Shown here: positions 38,630-45,122 of the stretch, in pieces
How positions within the stretch are numbered: the first letter of the stretch is position 1
Layout: each line of letters begins with the position of its first letter
DNA from: Mycobacterium colombiense
GTDB lineage: Bacteria; Actinomycetota; Actinomycetes; Mycobacteriales; Mycobacteriaceae
DNA: 45,122 nucleotides
Direction of reading: 5' to 3'
Assembly (NCBI RefSeq): GCF_001672755.1
Contig: NZ_LZKI01000169.1
Coordinates: 1-45,122 of the forward strand
Position numbers and translations under genes: made by a program
The notes under the pieces: model-generated
Databases searched by the model: none
Seen by the model: the letters and a program-made list of their open reading frames with translations, nothing else
Told to the model about the DNA's origin: nothing

Positions 38630-39532
38630 ATGCCTGTTACGGCGGGCCACGTTCCCGGCGTGACGTCGGGATTGCGCAGGATCCCCATGGATCCTGGGCG
38701 TTTCCGTAGCGGGCGTTGGTTTCTGCTGGTAGAGGGCGTGCTGGTGAGCGCGTTCGGCATCGCGGGGTTGATTTCGGCCGCCCTGCACCCGCATGCCGGA
38801 CCCACCGGCGTCCCACTTCTCGGCTTGGCCACGACTGCGGCACACAGCGCGATCCTGCTCGCATTTGGGGTGGCGGCGCTTGCTGCTATCGGTTATCGCC
38901 GCGCGGCAGTAACCGTGACTGCAGTGAGTGCAATCGGCTACTTGATGTTGTTGTTTTTCAGCAGTGTCGCCACGGCGCGGGCTAAACCGACGCTGTTCGG
39001 TTTTCACGCTGCTGACATCGTGCTGCACGGCGTGCTTGGGATAGTCAACCTCGCGCTACTGATGTGGCTGATTCCCGACGAGTTGGGAGATGAGGCGTGG
39101 GGGCCGAAACGGGGGCGCAGCCGCGGTCGGCTGCGGCCTTCTCCCTTCGCAGCGGTCACCGAGCCGGGATCCATGAGCGCGGCTGCGGTGACGAAACCGG
39201 GGCCACCGCCCGCAGCTCCGGCGGCGCCCGCTCTGGAGTCGGGCGCACGTGGAAGCCCACCCCCGCATCCAGTGGTAGCTGAACAGCAGCGCCAGCCTGG
39301 ACCCACCACCCAATCGATAAGCGTTCGGCCCGCACATCGCACCGCTCTCGAGCAGCCGAGGAGTCACGAAACGAACGGGCCCTCGGCCGGCAGCGTCCAG
39401 AAAGCGGGACAGGCGAAACGCTCCGCCACTCGGGTGGCAGGCGCGGTGCTATCACACGGTCTCGTGCCTGTGGCCGTGGCTGTCGTGGCGGCTGTCGTCG
39501 GGATCACCATCTGGGTGCACCGGCGCCGCTGA
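38630..39532 (+). CDS. DUF4383-like membrane protein with Pro/Ala-rich tail and C-terminal helix
   Basis: A 300-residue membrane protein. Four helices occupy residues 30-140 (LLVEGVLVSAFGIAGLISAA; AAHSAILLAFGVAALAAIGY; AVTVTAVSAIGYLMLLFF; ADIVLHGVLGIVNLALLMWL), ending in the HAADIVLHGVLG block that resembles DUF4383 proteins. A long Pro/Ala/Arg-rich linker (145-270) follows, with a last helix LVPVAVAVVAAVVGITIWV and HRRR at the end. The tail arrangement resembles a tail-anchored or surface-spanning extension. ATG at 38630 has GAAAGG upstream; an ATG at 38687 behind AGGA would remove 19 residues and is possible. Function unknown. Confidence 0.68.
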   Translation: MPVTAGHVPGVTSGLRRIPMDPGRFRSGRWFLLVEGVLVSAFGIAGLISAALHPHAGPTGVPLLGLATTAAHSAILLAFGVAALAAIGYRRAAVTVTAVSAIGYLMLLFFSSVATARAKPTLFGFHAADIVLHGVLGIVNLALLMWLIPDELGDEAWGPKRGRSRGRLRPSPFAAVTEPGSMSAAAVTKPGPPPAAPAAPALESGARGSPPPHPVVAEQQRQPGPTTQSISVRPAHRTALEQPRSHETNGPSAGSVQKAGQAKRSATRVAGAVLSHGLVPVAVAVVAAVVGITIWVHRRR

Positions 39533-39575
39533 CATTGCCGGGTTTTCCATCGTTCGCCTGCAGCGTGCGGTTTCT

Positions 39576-39651
39576 TGGTGGAGCTAAGGGGACTCGAACC
39601 CCTGACCCCCACACTGCCAGTGTGGTGCGCTACCAGCTGCGCCATAGCCCC
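39576..39651 (-). tRNA. tRNA-Ala (anticodon GGC)
   Basis: A complete cloverleaf on the minus strand: acceptor GGGGCTA/TAGCTCC, D-arm GCGC/GCGC, anticodon arm CCACA-CTGGCAG-TGTGG with anticodon GGC, T-arm AGGGG-TTCGAGT-CCCCT. The acceptor stem has the G3:U70 pair that identifies alanine tRNAs, and the CCA end is encoded (39576-39578). It reads GCC and GCU codons. It lies between a convergent membrane protein gene and the MFS gene. No att-like repeat of its 3' end is seen elsewhere in the window. Confidence 0.95.
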
Positions 39652-39707
39652 GAGAAGTCGTGCCCATCGAAATTACACCACCGGTAACTGACCTTCAAAG
39701 TCGCTGC

Positions 39708-40973
39708 TCATACCGGCTCGACGTCCGACTCAGCCGCCAACAGATCCGCCTCCAGATCCACCGCCGTTCGGGTCTCCGGCGCCACCACCCAGCCGATAGC
39801 GGCGATCAGCAGAACGATCCCGCTGATGACGAAGCCCCACGTGTAGCTGAACCGCTCGGCGGTCCACCCGACCGCCATCGAGCCGACGATGGCGCCCAGG
39901 TCCGACATCATCTGCACCGTCGCCACCGGAAGGCCCGCGCGCGCCTCATTGCCCAGGATGTCGGCGACGGCGGCCTGCAGCGGTGACATGTAGATCCCCG
40001 TCATCGCTCCGACCACGCCGGCCGCCACCATGAACACCGGCAGCGACGCCACGAAGCCCAGCCAGACGGTCGCCACCCCGGACGTCACCAGCCCGATGAT
40101 CAACAGCGTGCGCCGCCCCATCCGGTCCGACAGGTAGCCACTGGGGATGACGGCCAGCGCGTTGCCGCCCGCGAACGCCGCGAGGACCACGCCGATGATG
40201 CCGATCCCCCGGCCCATGACGTCGGAGATGAACAGCGGGACCAGCGCGACACGCAGCCCGAACGCCGACCATCCCGTCGCGAAATTGGACAGCAGCGCCG
40301 AGCGGTACGCGCGCACCCGCAGCGCCTCGCGCAGCGTCACCGTGGATCGAGTCGGCGGCGGCGGTGCGGCCAGCGCCGAGTTCCGCAGGCTGTAGAACAG
40401 CACCACCGCGACGGCCAGCATGGCGACGCCGTAAACGACGAACGGTGCGGTCAGCCCCCATCCCGCCGCCAGGCCGCCGACCGCCGGACCGCCGACCGCG
40501 CCGACCATGAACGAGGTGGTGAACAGCCCCGCGATCCGTCCGCGCGCGTCCGGCGGGCTGATGTGGATCATCAGTCCCAGCGCCGAGACATAGAACATTG
40601 TGGACCCGATGCCGCTGAAGACCCGGAAAAGCATCAACTGCCAGTAAGCCTGGGAAAACGCGCACGCGGCGGTCGACACCGCCACGATCAGCAAACCCCC
40701 GATATAGATCCGCCGCTCACCCAACCGCTCGGTGAGCAGGCCGCTGATCGGCGCGAAACACAACCGGCTCAACGAAAAGACGGTGACCAAGAATGTCACC
40801 GCCTTGATGCTGACCCCGAAGGTACGTGCAAAGGTTGGCAGCGCCGGCGAGATCACCCCATAGCCAAGGGCGATCATGATATTCGCCCAGCTCAGAATCC
40901 AGACTTCGCGCGGCAGCCGGCCAGAACGGGACGCACGCCCCCCCGAGCGGGCAAGACGGAGGGAAAAGGTCAC
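39708..40973 (-). CDS. MFS transporter, probable drug/metabolite efflux
   Basis: A 421-residue 12-helix major facilitator protein. The motif-A loop between helices 2 and 3 reads GLLTERLGERRIYIGG and its repeat in the second half GYLSDRMGRRTLLIIG. The first helix has SWANIMIALGYGVISPALP, and helix 5 has the antiporter-type GAVGGPAVGGLAAGWG. The motif-C-like GPAVGG favours export by proton antiport. GTG start at 40973 overlaps the pgmA stop as GTGA, so the two genes are cotranscribed. The cargo is unknown. Confidence 0.88.
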   Translation of the reverse strand: MTFSLRLARSGGRASRSGRLPREVWILSWANIMIALGYGVISPALPTFARTFGVSIKAVTFLVTVFSLSRLCFAPISGLLTERLGERRIYIGGLLIVAVSTAACAFSQAYWQLMLFRVFSGIGSTMFYVSALGLMIHISPPDARGRIAGLFTTSFMVGAVGGPAVGGLAAGWGLTAPFVVYGVAMLAVAVVLFYSLRNSALAAPPPPTRSTVTLREALRVRAYRSALLSNFATGWSAFGLRVALVPLFISDVMGRGIGIIGVVLAAFAGGNALAVIPSGYLSDRMGRRTLLIIGLVTSGVATVWLGFVASLPVFMVAAGVVGAMTGIYMSPLQAAVADILGNEARAGLPVATVQMMSDLGAIVGSMAVGWTAERFSYTWGFVISGIVLLIAAIGWVVAPETRTAVDLEADLLAAESDVEPV

Positions 40974-42613
40974 CCAATGACTTTATTAACTACCTCGCGC
41001 GCGGTTTCCTGCACCTCCGCCAAATGCTCAGGGCCGTTGAAGGATTCCGCATAAATCTTGTACACGTCCTCGGTTCCGGACGGACGCGCGGCAAACCACG
41101 CATTGGCCGTCGTCACCTTCAATCCGCCCAGCGGTGCGCCATTGCCCGGCGCCGCGGTCAGCTTCGCGGTAATCGGCTCCCCCGCCAATTCCGTCGCCGT
41201 CACCTGGTCGGCGGAGAGCTTCGAGAGCCGGGCCTTCTGGTCGCGGTCGGCGGGCGCGTCGACCCGCGCGTAGTACGGCGTGCCGTACTCGGCGGTCAGC
41301 CGCTGATACCGCTCCGACGGGCTCGCCCCGGTGACCGCGAGAATCTCCGAGGCCAGCAGCGCCAGGATGATGCCGTCCTTGTCGGTGGTCCACACCGAGC
41401 CGTCCCGCCGCAGGAAAGACGCCCCGGCCGACTCCTCGCCGCCGAAGCCCAGGGTGCCCCCGATCAGGCCGTCGACGAACCACTTGAACCCGACCGGCAC
41501 TTCGATCAGTTTGCGGCCGATGCCTGCGACCACGCGGTCGATCATCGACGAACTGACGGCGGTCTTGCCGACGGCGATGCCGCCCGGCCACGACGGCCGC
41601 TGGGTGTAGAGGTATTCGATGGCCACCGCGAGATAGTGGTTCGGGTTGAGCAGCCCCGCGTCGGGCGTGACGATGCCGTGCCGGTCGGAGTCGGCGTCGT
41701 TGCCGGTAGCGATCTGGTAGCGGTCGGGGTCGCCGGACATCGTTCGGATTAGCCCCGCCATCGCGTCCGGCGAGCTGCAATCCATCCGGATCTTGCCGTC
41801 GTGGTCGAGCGTCATGAATCGCCATGTCGCGTCGACCAGCGGATTGACCACGGTCAGGTCCAGGCGATGCCGCTGGGCGATCTCGGCCCAATAGTCCACG
41901 CTGGCCCCGCCCAGCGGGTCTGCGCCGATGCGCACTCCCGCCGCGCGGATGGCGTCGATGTCGACCACGTTGGGCAGGTCGTCGACATAGTTGCCCAGGT
42001 AATCGTGGCGCTGCACGGTTTGCAGCGCCCGGGCCAGCGGAATGCGCTTGACGCCCGACCCGTCGCGCAGGATCTCGTTGGCGCGCTTGGCAATTGCGTT
42101 GGTGGCGTCGGTGTCGGCAGGCCCGCCGTTGGGCGGGTTGTATTTGAAGCCACCGTCAGACGGCGGGTTGTGCGACGGTGTCACGACGATTCCGTCGGCC
42201 AGTGCCTCGGTGCGGCCGCGGTTGTAGCTGAGGATCGCGTGGCTGACCGCGGGTGTCGGGGTGTACCGGTCGCGGGAGTCGATCATGGCGACGACGTCGT
42301 TGGCGGCCAGCACCTCCAGCGCCGACACCCAGGCCGGCTCGGACAGGCCGTGCGTGTCCCGGCCGATGAACAACGGGCCCGTGGTCCCGTGCGCGGCGCG
42401 GTACTCGACGATGGCCTGGGTGATCGCCGCGATGTGCGCCTCGTTGAACGCCCCGTTGAGCGCCGACCCGCGGTGACCCGACGTGCCGAAGGCGACCTGT
42501 TGAGCGACGTCACCGGGGTCGGGCGCAATCGAGTAATACGCCGTCACCAGGTGGGACAGATCGACGAGGTCTTCGGGCTGGGCCGGCTGACCGGCGCGGG
42601 GATTGGCGACCAT
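40970..42613 (-). CDS. pgmA: alpha-phosphoglucomutase
   Basis: A 547-residue enzyme, the same length as M. tuberculosis PgmA (Rv3068c). It interconverts glucose-1-phosphate and glucose-6-phosphate. The phosphoserine loop is VVTPSHNPPSDGG, the Mg site GNDADSDRHG, the sugar loop GGEESAGASF, and the phosphate-binding end RPSGTEDVYK; the N-terminal VAFGTSGHRG is also conserved. ATG at 42613 gives the standard length; a longer reading adds low-quality sequence. It links to glycogen phosphorylase (8228-10750), whose product it uses. It is followed by the MFS gene and is divergent from crcB, as in the M. tuberculosis order. Confidence 0.95.
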   Translation of the reverse strand: MVANPRAGQPAQPEDLVDLSHLVTAYYSIAPDPGDVAQQVAFGTSGHRGSALNGAFNEAHIAAITQAIVEYRAAHGTTGPLFIGRDTHGLSEPAWVSALEVLAANDVVAMIDSRDRYTPTPAVSHAILSYNRGRTEALADGIVVTPSHNPPSDGGFKYNPPNGGPADTDATNAIAKRANEILRDGSGVKRIPLARALQTVQRHDYLGNYVDDLPNVVDIDAIRAAGVRIGADPLGGASVDYWAEIAQRHRLDLTVVNPLVDATWRFMTLDHDGKIRMDCSSPDAMAGLIRTMSGDPDRYQIATGNDADSDRHGIVTPDAGLLNPNHYLAVAIEYLYTQRPSWPGGIAVGKTAVSSSMIDRVVAGIGRKLIEVPVGFKWFVDGLIGGTLGFGGEESAGASFLRRDGSVWTTDKDGIILALLASEILAVTGASPSERYQRLTAEYGTPYYARVDAPADRDQKARLSKLSADQVTATELAGEPITAKLTAAPGNGAPLGGLKVTTANAWFAARPSGTEDVYKIYAESFNGPEHLAEVQETAREVVNKVIG

Positions 42614-42676
42614 GGTGACCAATTCTGCCCGTGTCCGCGTCCCCCCGGGCTGCGCCGGTCTGGACTTCGGCCATAC

Positions 42677-42691
42677 GCTGCGTAGCGCAGC
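42677..42691. repeat. hairpin GCTGCG-TAG-CGCAGC before crcB1
   Basis: Perfect 6-base inverted repeat with a 3-base loop, 23 bases before the crcB1 GTG. It may affect initiation. The sequence has no match to the fluoride riboswitch core, so ordinary control is assumed. Confidence 0.4.
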
Positions 42692-42714
42692 GGCAAACGA
42701 AGGGAATCGACCCA

Positions 42715-43113
42715 GTGGCTCAACGGGACTATCGCGAATTGGCCGCGGTGTTTGCCGGTGGGGCGCTGGGCTCCCTGGCCCGCGCGGCGCTGAGCACCCT
42801 GGCCGGCCCTGACCCGGCGAGCTGGCCATGGCCGACGTTCACGGTCAACATCGTCGGCGCATTCCTGGTGGGGTACTTCACCACCCGGCTGCTGGAGCGG
42901 TTGCCGACGTCGAGCTATCGGCGGCCCCTGCTCGGCACCGGATTGTGCGGCGGTTTAACCACTTTCTCGACGATGCAGGTCGAGACGCTGAGGATGATCG
43001 AACACGGCCACTGGGGGCTGGCCGTCGGCTACACCGTGACCAGCATCGTGCTCGGCCTGCTGACGGTGCACCTTGCCACCAAGTTGGTGCGCCGGGTCCG
43101 GGTGCGCCGATGA
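42715..43113 (+). CDS. crcB1: fluoride channel subunit CrcB1 (Fluc)
   Basis: A 132-residue four-helix membrane protein, the length of M. tuberculosis Rv3069. It forms one half of a dual-topology fluoride exporter. Marks are VFAGGALGSLARAAL, the conserved Asn in FTVNIVGAFLVGY, and the phenylalanine-box GGLTTFSTMQVET. The GTG at 42715 is chosen: GAAGGG lies upstream and the protein then matches the family start (DYRELAAVFAGG). Its stop overlaps crcB2 as ATGA, consistent with a heterodimeric pair. It neighbours pgmA, as in M. tuberculosis. Confidence 0.93.
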   Translation: MAQRDYRELAAVFAGGALGSLARAALSTLAGPDPASWPWPTFTVNIVGAFLVGYFTTRLLERLPTSSYRRPLLGTGLCGGLTTFSTMQVETLRMIEHGHWGLAVGYTVTSIVLGLLTVHLATKLVRRVRVRR

Positions 43114-43493
43114 CCGCCGCCACCGTGACGACGGCTCTGGTCTGGGTCGGCGTCGTGCTCATCGGCGGCAGCGGGTCGGTGCTGCGTTTCGTCGTCGACC
43201 GCACGGTGGCGCGCCGGCTGTCGCGACCCTTTCCCTTCGGCACTTTGGCCGTGAACATCAGCGGCGCAGCGCTTTTGGGCTTCCTCGGCGGGTTGGCACT
43301 GAACAAGGACGTGGCCCTGCTGGCCGGCACCGCCTTTGTCGGCGCCTACACCACGTTTTCCACCTGGATGCTGGAAACGCAGCGGCTCGGCGAGGAACGC
43401 CGACTCTGGGCCGCACTGGCCAACATCGTCGTGAGCGTGTTGCTCGGTGAAGCGGCGGCCTTCATCGGACAGCATCTGGCACAGCAGCTTTGA
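43110..43493 (+). CDS. crcB2: fluoride channel subunit CrcB2 (Fluc)
   Basis: A 127-residue partner of CrcB1, inverted in the membrane in the paired model. It has GGSGSVLRFVVDR near the start, the Asn in LAVNISGAALLGF and the Phe-box GAYTTFSTWMLET. Its ATG overlaps the crcB1 stop by four bases. The pair exports fluoride. It converges on the MbtK-like gene 18 bases away. Lower hydrophobicity in the loops and a charge pattern opposite to CrcB1 would be expected for a heterodimer; I judge this only by eye. Confidence 0.92.
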   Translation: MTAATVTTALVWVGVVLIGGSGSVLRFVVDRTVARRLSRPFPFGTLAVNISGAALLGFLGGLALNKDVALLAGTAFVGAYTTFSTWMLETQRLGEERRLWAALANIVVSVLLGEAAAFIGQHLAQQL

Positions 43494-43511
43494 TGCGGGT
43501 CCGCGGGGCCA

Positions 43512-44138
43512 TCAGGTGTCGCGCTGACGGGGGACATCTTCGGGAGTGCGGGGCAGCACGTACAGCGCCATCCGCCGATTCGCCATGTCATGCTCGCCGA
43601 GAAATACGCAGCCGCCTCGTTCACAGAACTTGCGCGCCAAGGTGTTACGATGATCGGGATCGAACATGATGCGGCGACACCGCGGATCCAGGGTGAAGAT
43701 GCCGATCACCAGATACGGCAGCAGGTACTTGACGTGGCCGCGCTCGATGTAATGTAAATCGGCGACCGCGACATGCAGTCCCAAATCGTAGGGGTCATGC
43801 TCGTATCGCCGAGCAATGGAATCCTTTGCCGCTCTGTATAATTCGACGTATCCGCGGTCTACACCGTCCAGACTGGCGATGAGCGGGCGTGAGAAGCCGC
43901 CCTCCAGTTGCGCCTTCAGGTAGCGTTGCCACCGCGCCACCGGCCAGTTGGACTCCCAGGCCTCGACCAGATGCGGCCGGCTCATCCACTCCGCGACCAT
44001 CCCGGCGTCGGCGTCCGGGTCGGCAACGCGCAGACCGTACGGCTCGGGTAGTTCCGGGATGGGCGGCGGCGGCACGCTGCGGATCGCCTCGGGAAGGTCG
44101 GTCAGTTCCCGCGGGAGGATCGGGTCGGGGTTGGTCAT
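43512..44138 (-). CDS. GNAT acyltransferase similar to mycobactin lysine N-acyltransferase MbtK
   Basis: A 208-residue GNAT-fold protein closely resembling MbtK (Rv1347c). Shared blocks are PYGLRVADPDADAGMVAEWM, RPHLVEAWESNWP, GGYxELY-like GYVELYRAAKD, YDLGLHVAVAD (His122) and CRRIMFDPDHRNTLARKFCE with the catalytic Asp. MbtK attaches a long acyl chain to the hydroxylated lysine of mycobactin, the mycobacterial siderophore. Here it lies in a citE-DUF488 group, away from any mbt genes, so it may be a relocated mbtK or a paralogue that modifies another amine. ATG at 44138 is 31 bases after the DUF488 stop. Confidence 0.82.
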   Translation of the reverse strand: MTNPDPILPRELTDLPEAIRSVPPPPIPELPEPYGLRVADPDADAGMVAEWMSRPHLVEAWESNWPVARWQRYLKAQLEGGFSRPLIASLDGVDRGYVELYRAAKDSIARRYEHDPYDLGLHVAVADLHYIERGHVKYLLPYLVIGIFTLDPRCRRIMFDPDHRNTLARKFCERGGCVFLGEHDMANRRMALYVLPRTPEDVPRQRDT

Positions 44139-44169
44139 ATCAACGGGACGAGCCTGGTTCGAACCCGGT

Positions 44170-44526
44170 TCAGCGGGATGTGAGCAGCTTGGCCAGCACC
44201 GCGGCCTGGCTGATGTCGACGTCGCGGGTCGCCGTCACCAGCGTGACGGAACCGCGCTTGGCGAGCTTGCGCAACTCGTCCAGGGCGCTGCTGTCGCGCA
44301 ACTCGCTCTTGTAGCGTGACGCGAATTCGTCGAACCGGTCCGAATCGTGGTGGTACCACTCGCGGAGATCTTTCGACGGAGCGACGTCCTTGCACCAGAT
44401 GCCTACGCGCGGATCGTCTTTGCGCACCCCTCGCGGCCAGACGCGGTCGACCAGCACACGCTGGCCCTCGTCGGGGCTGACGTCGTCGTAGACCCGCGCC
44501 ACCCGGATCCGGCCCTTGGCGCTCAC
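44170..44526 (-). CDS. DUF488 family protein (Rv3073c-like)
   Basis: A 118-residue soluble protein of the DUF488 family. The conserved core is RVLVDRVWPRGVRKDD, then a W near residue 45, WYHHDSDRFDEFASRYKSEL and the late VTLVTATRDVDISQAAVL. M. tuberculosis has an equivalent gene (Rv3073c) in the same neighbourhood. Biochemical function is unknown; a Cys (IWCKD) and several Arg suggest a nucleotide or phosphate-binding pocket, though this is not shown. GTG start at 44526, 39 bases after the citE stop. Confidence 0.86.
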   Translation of the reverse strand: MSAKGRIRVARVYDDVSPDEGQRVLVDRVWPRGVRKDDPRVGIWCKDVAPSKDLREWYHHDSDRFDEFASRYKSELRDSSALDELRKLAKRGSVTLVTATRDVDISQAAVLAKLLTSR

Positions 44527-44565
44527 AACACCAGGGTAATCGCGGACATGCAGGCGTCCAGTGGC

Positions 44566-45122
44566 TCAGTAGTGGTAGGTATCCGACGGCGCGGGCGAGT
44601 GATCGCGCTCTTCCTCGTCGATGTCCAACGCCTCGATGCCGTAGGCGCGGGCCAGCTCCAGGATCTTGGTGGCCCGGGCGATGCGGGGCAGGTCGGAGCC
44701 GTTGCGAATCTCTCCCCCGTCACGTTCGAACTCCGCGAAAAACTCTTTCGCCCATGAGATTTCGTCCTGCGACGGCGAAAGCCCCTCATTGACGACGGCA
44801 CATTGATCGGGCGTCAGGCAGATCTTGCCGGTCATCCCGAACTGGGTGGACACCGCGGTGGCCTCGATCAGCTTCAGCGGATTGGAGCCGATGGTCGGCC
44901 CGTCGATGGCGCTGGGCAGGTCGGCGGCCTTGGAGGCGATGGTGAAGCGTGATCGCGTGTAGGCGAGGGTGGCCGGGTCGTCGCCGAAACCGGTGTCGCG
45001 GCGGAAGTCGCCGATACCGAAGGCGAGCCGGAAGGTGCCCTTGGTTGCCGCGATCTCGGTGATGCGTTCCAGGCCCCGGGCGGTTTCCACCAGGGCCACG
45101 ATCGGCAACGGGCGCGACATCG
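44566..45122 (-). CDS. CitE-like HpcH/HpaI aldolase/citrate lyase family protein, partial
   Basis: The C-terminal ~185 residues of a CitE-family TIM-barrel protein; the start is beyond the right edge. Visible marks are PIVALVETARGLERI (a Glu-bearing metal-site strand), LAFGIGDFRRDTG (Asp ligand) and a substrate loop GMTGKICLTPDQC that holds the conserved Lys. Members cleave beta-hydroxyacyl-CoA thioesters such as citramalyl-CoA or malyl-CoA. It corresponds by position to M. tuberculosis Rv3075c. It begins the minus-strand group with DUF488 and the MbtK-like gene. Confidence 0.88.
   Translation of the reverse strand, partial: MSRPLPIVALVETARGLERITEIAATKGTFRLAFGIGDFRRDTGFGDDPATLAYTRSRFTIASKAADLPSAIDGPTIGSNPLKLIEATAVSTQFGMTGKICLTPDQCAVVNEGLSPSQDEISWAKEFFAEFERDGGEIRNGSDLPRIARATKILELARAYGIEALDIDEEERDHSPAPSDTYHY

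Noticed and set aside
39576..39651. tRNA-Ala as an integration site for a genomic island extending to the left
   Set aside because: No integrase gene and no second copy of the tRNA 3' end (attachment repeat) was seen in the window; the 3' end is next to a chromosomal-looking gene.
42614..42714. Fluoride riboswitch before crcB1
   Set aside because: The region has a small hairpin but none of the conserved riboswitch core bases, and it is very short.
1..45122. CRISPR arrays or insertion sequences
   Set aside because: No regularly spaced repeats, transposase motifs or paired terminal inverted repeats were found on reading both strands.

Overview
The window looks like chromosomal DNA of a non-tuberculous Mycobacterium (sensu lato). 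The evidence is G+C-rich coding DNA with frequent GTG/TTG starts and ATGA/GTGA stop-start overlaps, an MspA-type porin, an MmpS/MmpL pair, a mycofactocin-type SDR, an MbtK-like acyltransferase and an Mmr drug pump almost identical in length and N-terminus to the M. tuberculosis protein. Both ends are cut inside genes: the end of a thiolase at the left and a CitE-like lyase at the right. All family assignments come from reading the sequence; no database search was possible.

Layout. (1) 1-3300: a plus-strand acyl-CoA operon (thiolase end, enoyl-CoA hydratase, alpha-methylacyl-CoA racemase-type protein, acyl-CoA dehydrogenase). (2) 3313-7643: porin, a small secreted protein, then a tight minus-strand group (alpha/beta hydrolase, DoxX, SDR, phosphotransferase). 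(3) 7737-13061: mmr, glycogen phosphorylase, and a run of envelope proteins. (4) 13268-20303: a coupled mmpS-mmpL-SDR operon and a 960-residue ECF transporter that carries membrane, two ATPase and EcfT-like parts in one chain. (5) 20316-31910: an accessory catabolic region. It has an enolase-like protein lacking key catalytic residues, a ferredoxin, and two minus-strand operons. Each operon carries a Rieske oxygenase followed by the same kind of ~110-residue helical protein. They are joined by a flavin/2Fe-2S reductase, two-oxoglutarate dioxygenase, CMD protein, SDR, an unusual amidohydrolase, a MarR regulator and a divergent aldehyde dehydrogenase. (6) 31915-39532: an orphan HicB-like protein, a GAF-GGDEF cyclase, a large unrecognised membrane-associated protein, a three-gene set (putative di-iron protein, ferredoxin, ferredoxin reductase) and a DUF4383-like protein. 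(7) 39576-45122: tRNA-Ala, MFS pump, pgmA, crcB pair, MbtK-like, DUF488 and CitE. Most of this last part follows the M. tuberculosis Rv3068c-Rv3075c order.

How the parts fit. The most interesting area is 21.7-31.9 kb. The same 17-base sequence, built on a CAAGTAG-centred palindrome, lies in front of the reductase operon (with a second palindrome exactly 20 bp away) and between Rieske operon 2 and the aldehyde dehydrogenase gene. A related palindrome with the same core precedes the ferredoxin. This points to one regulon, probably under the MarR protein encoded inside it. The inferred job is oxidative breakdown of an unknown ring-containing or amide-containing compound: two Rieske oxygenases for hydroxylation, reductase and ferredoxin for electrons, SDR and aldehyde dehydrogenase for oxidation of the products. 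The repeated Rieske plus ~110-residue protein module, with identical stop-start junctions, is the best candidate for an undescribed system here.
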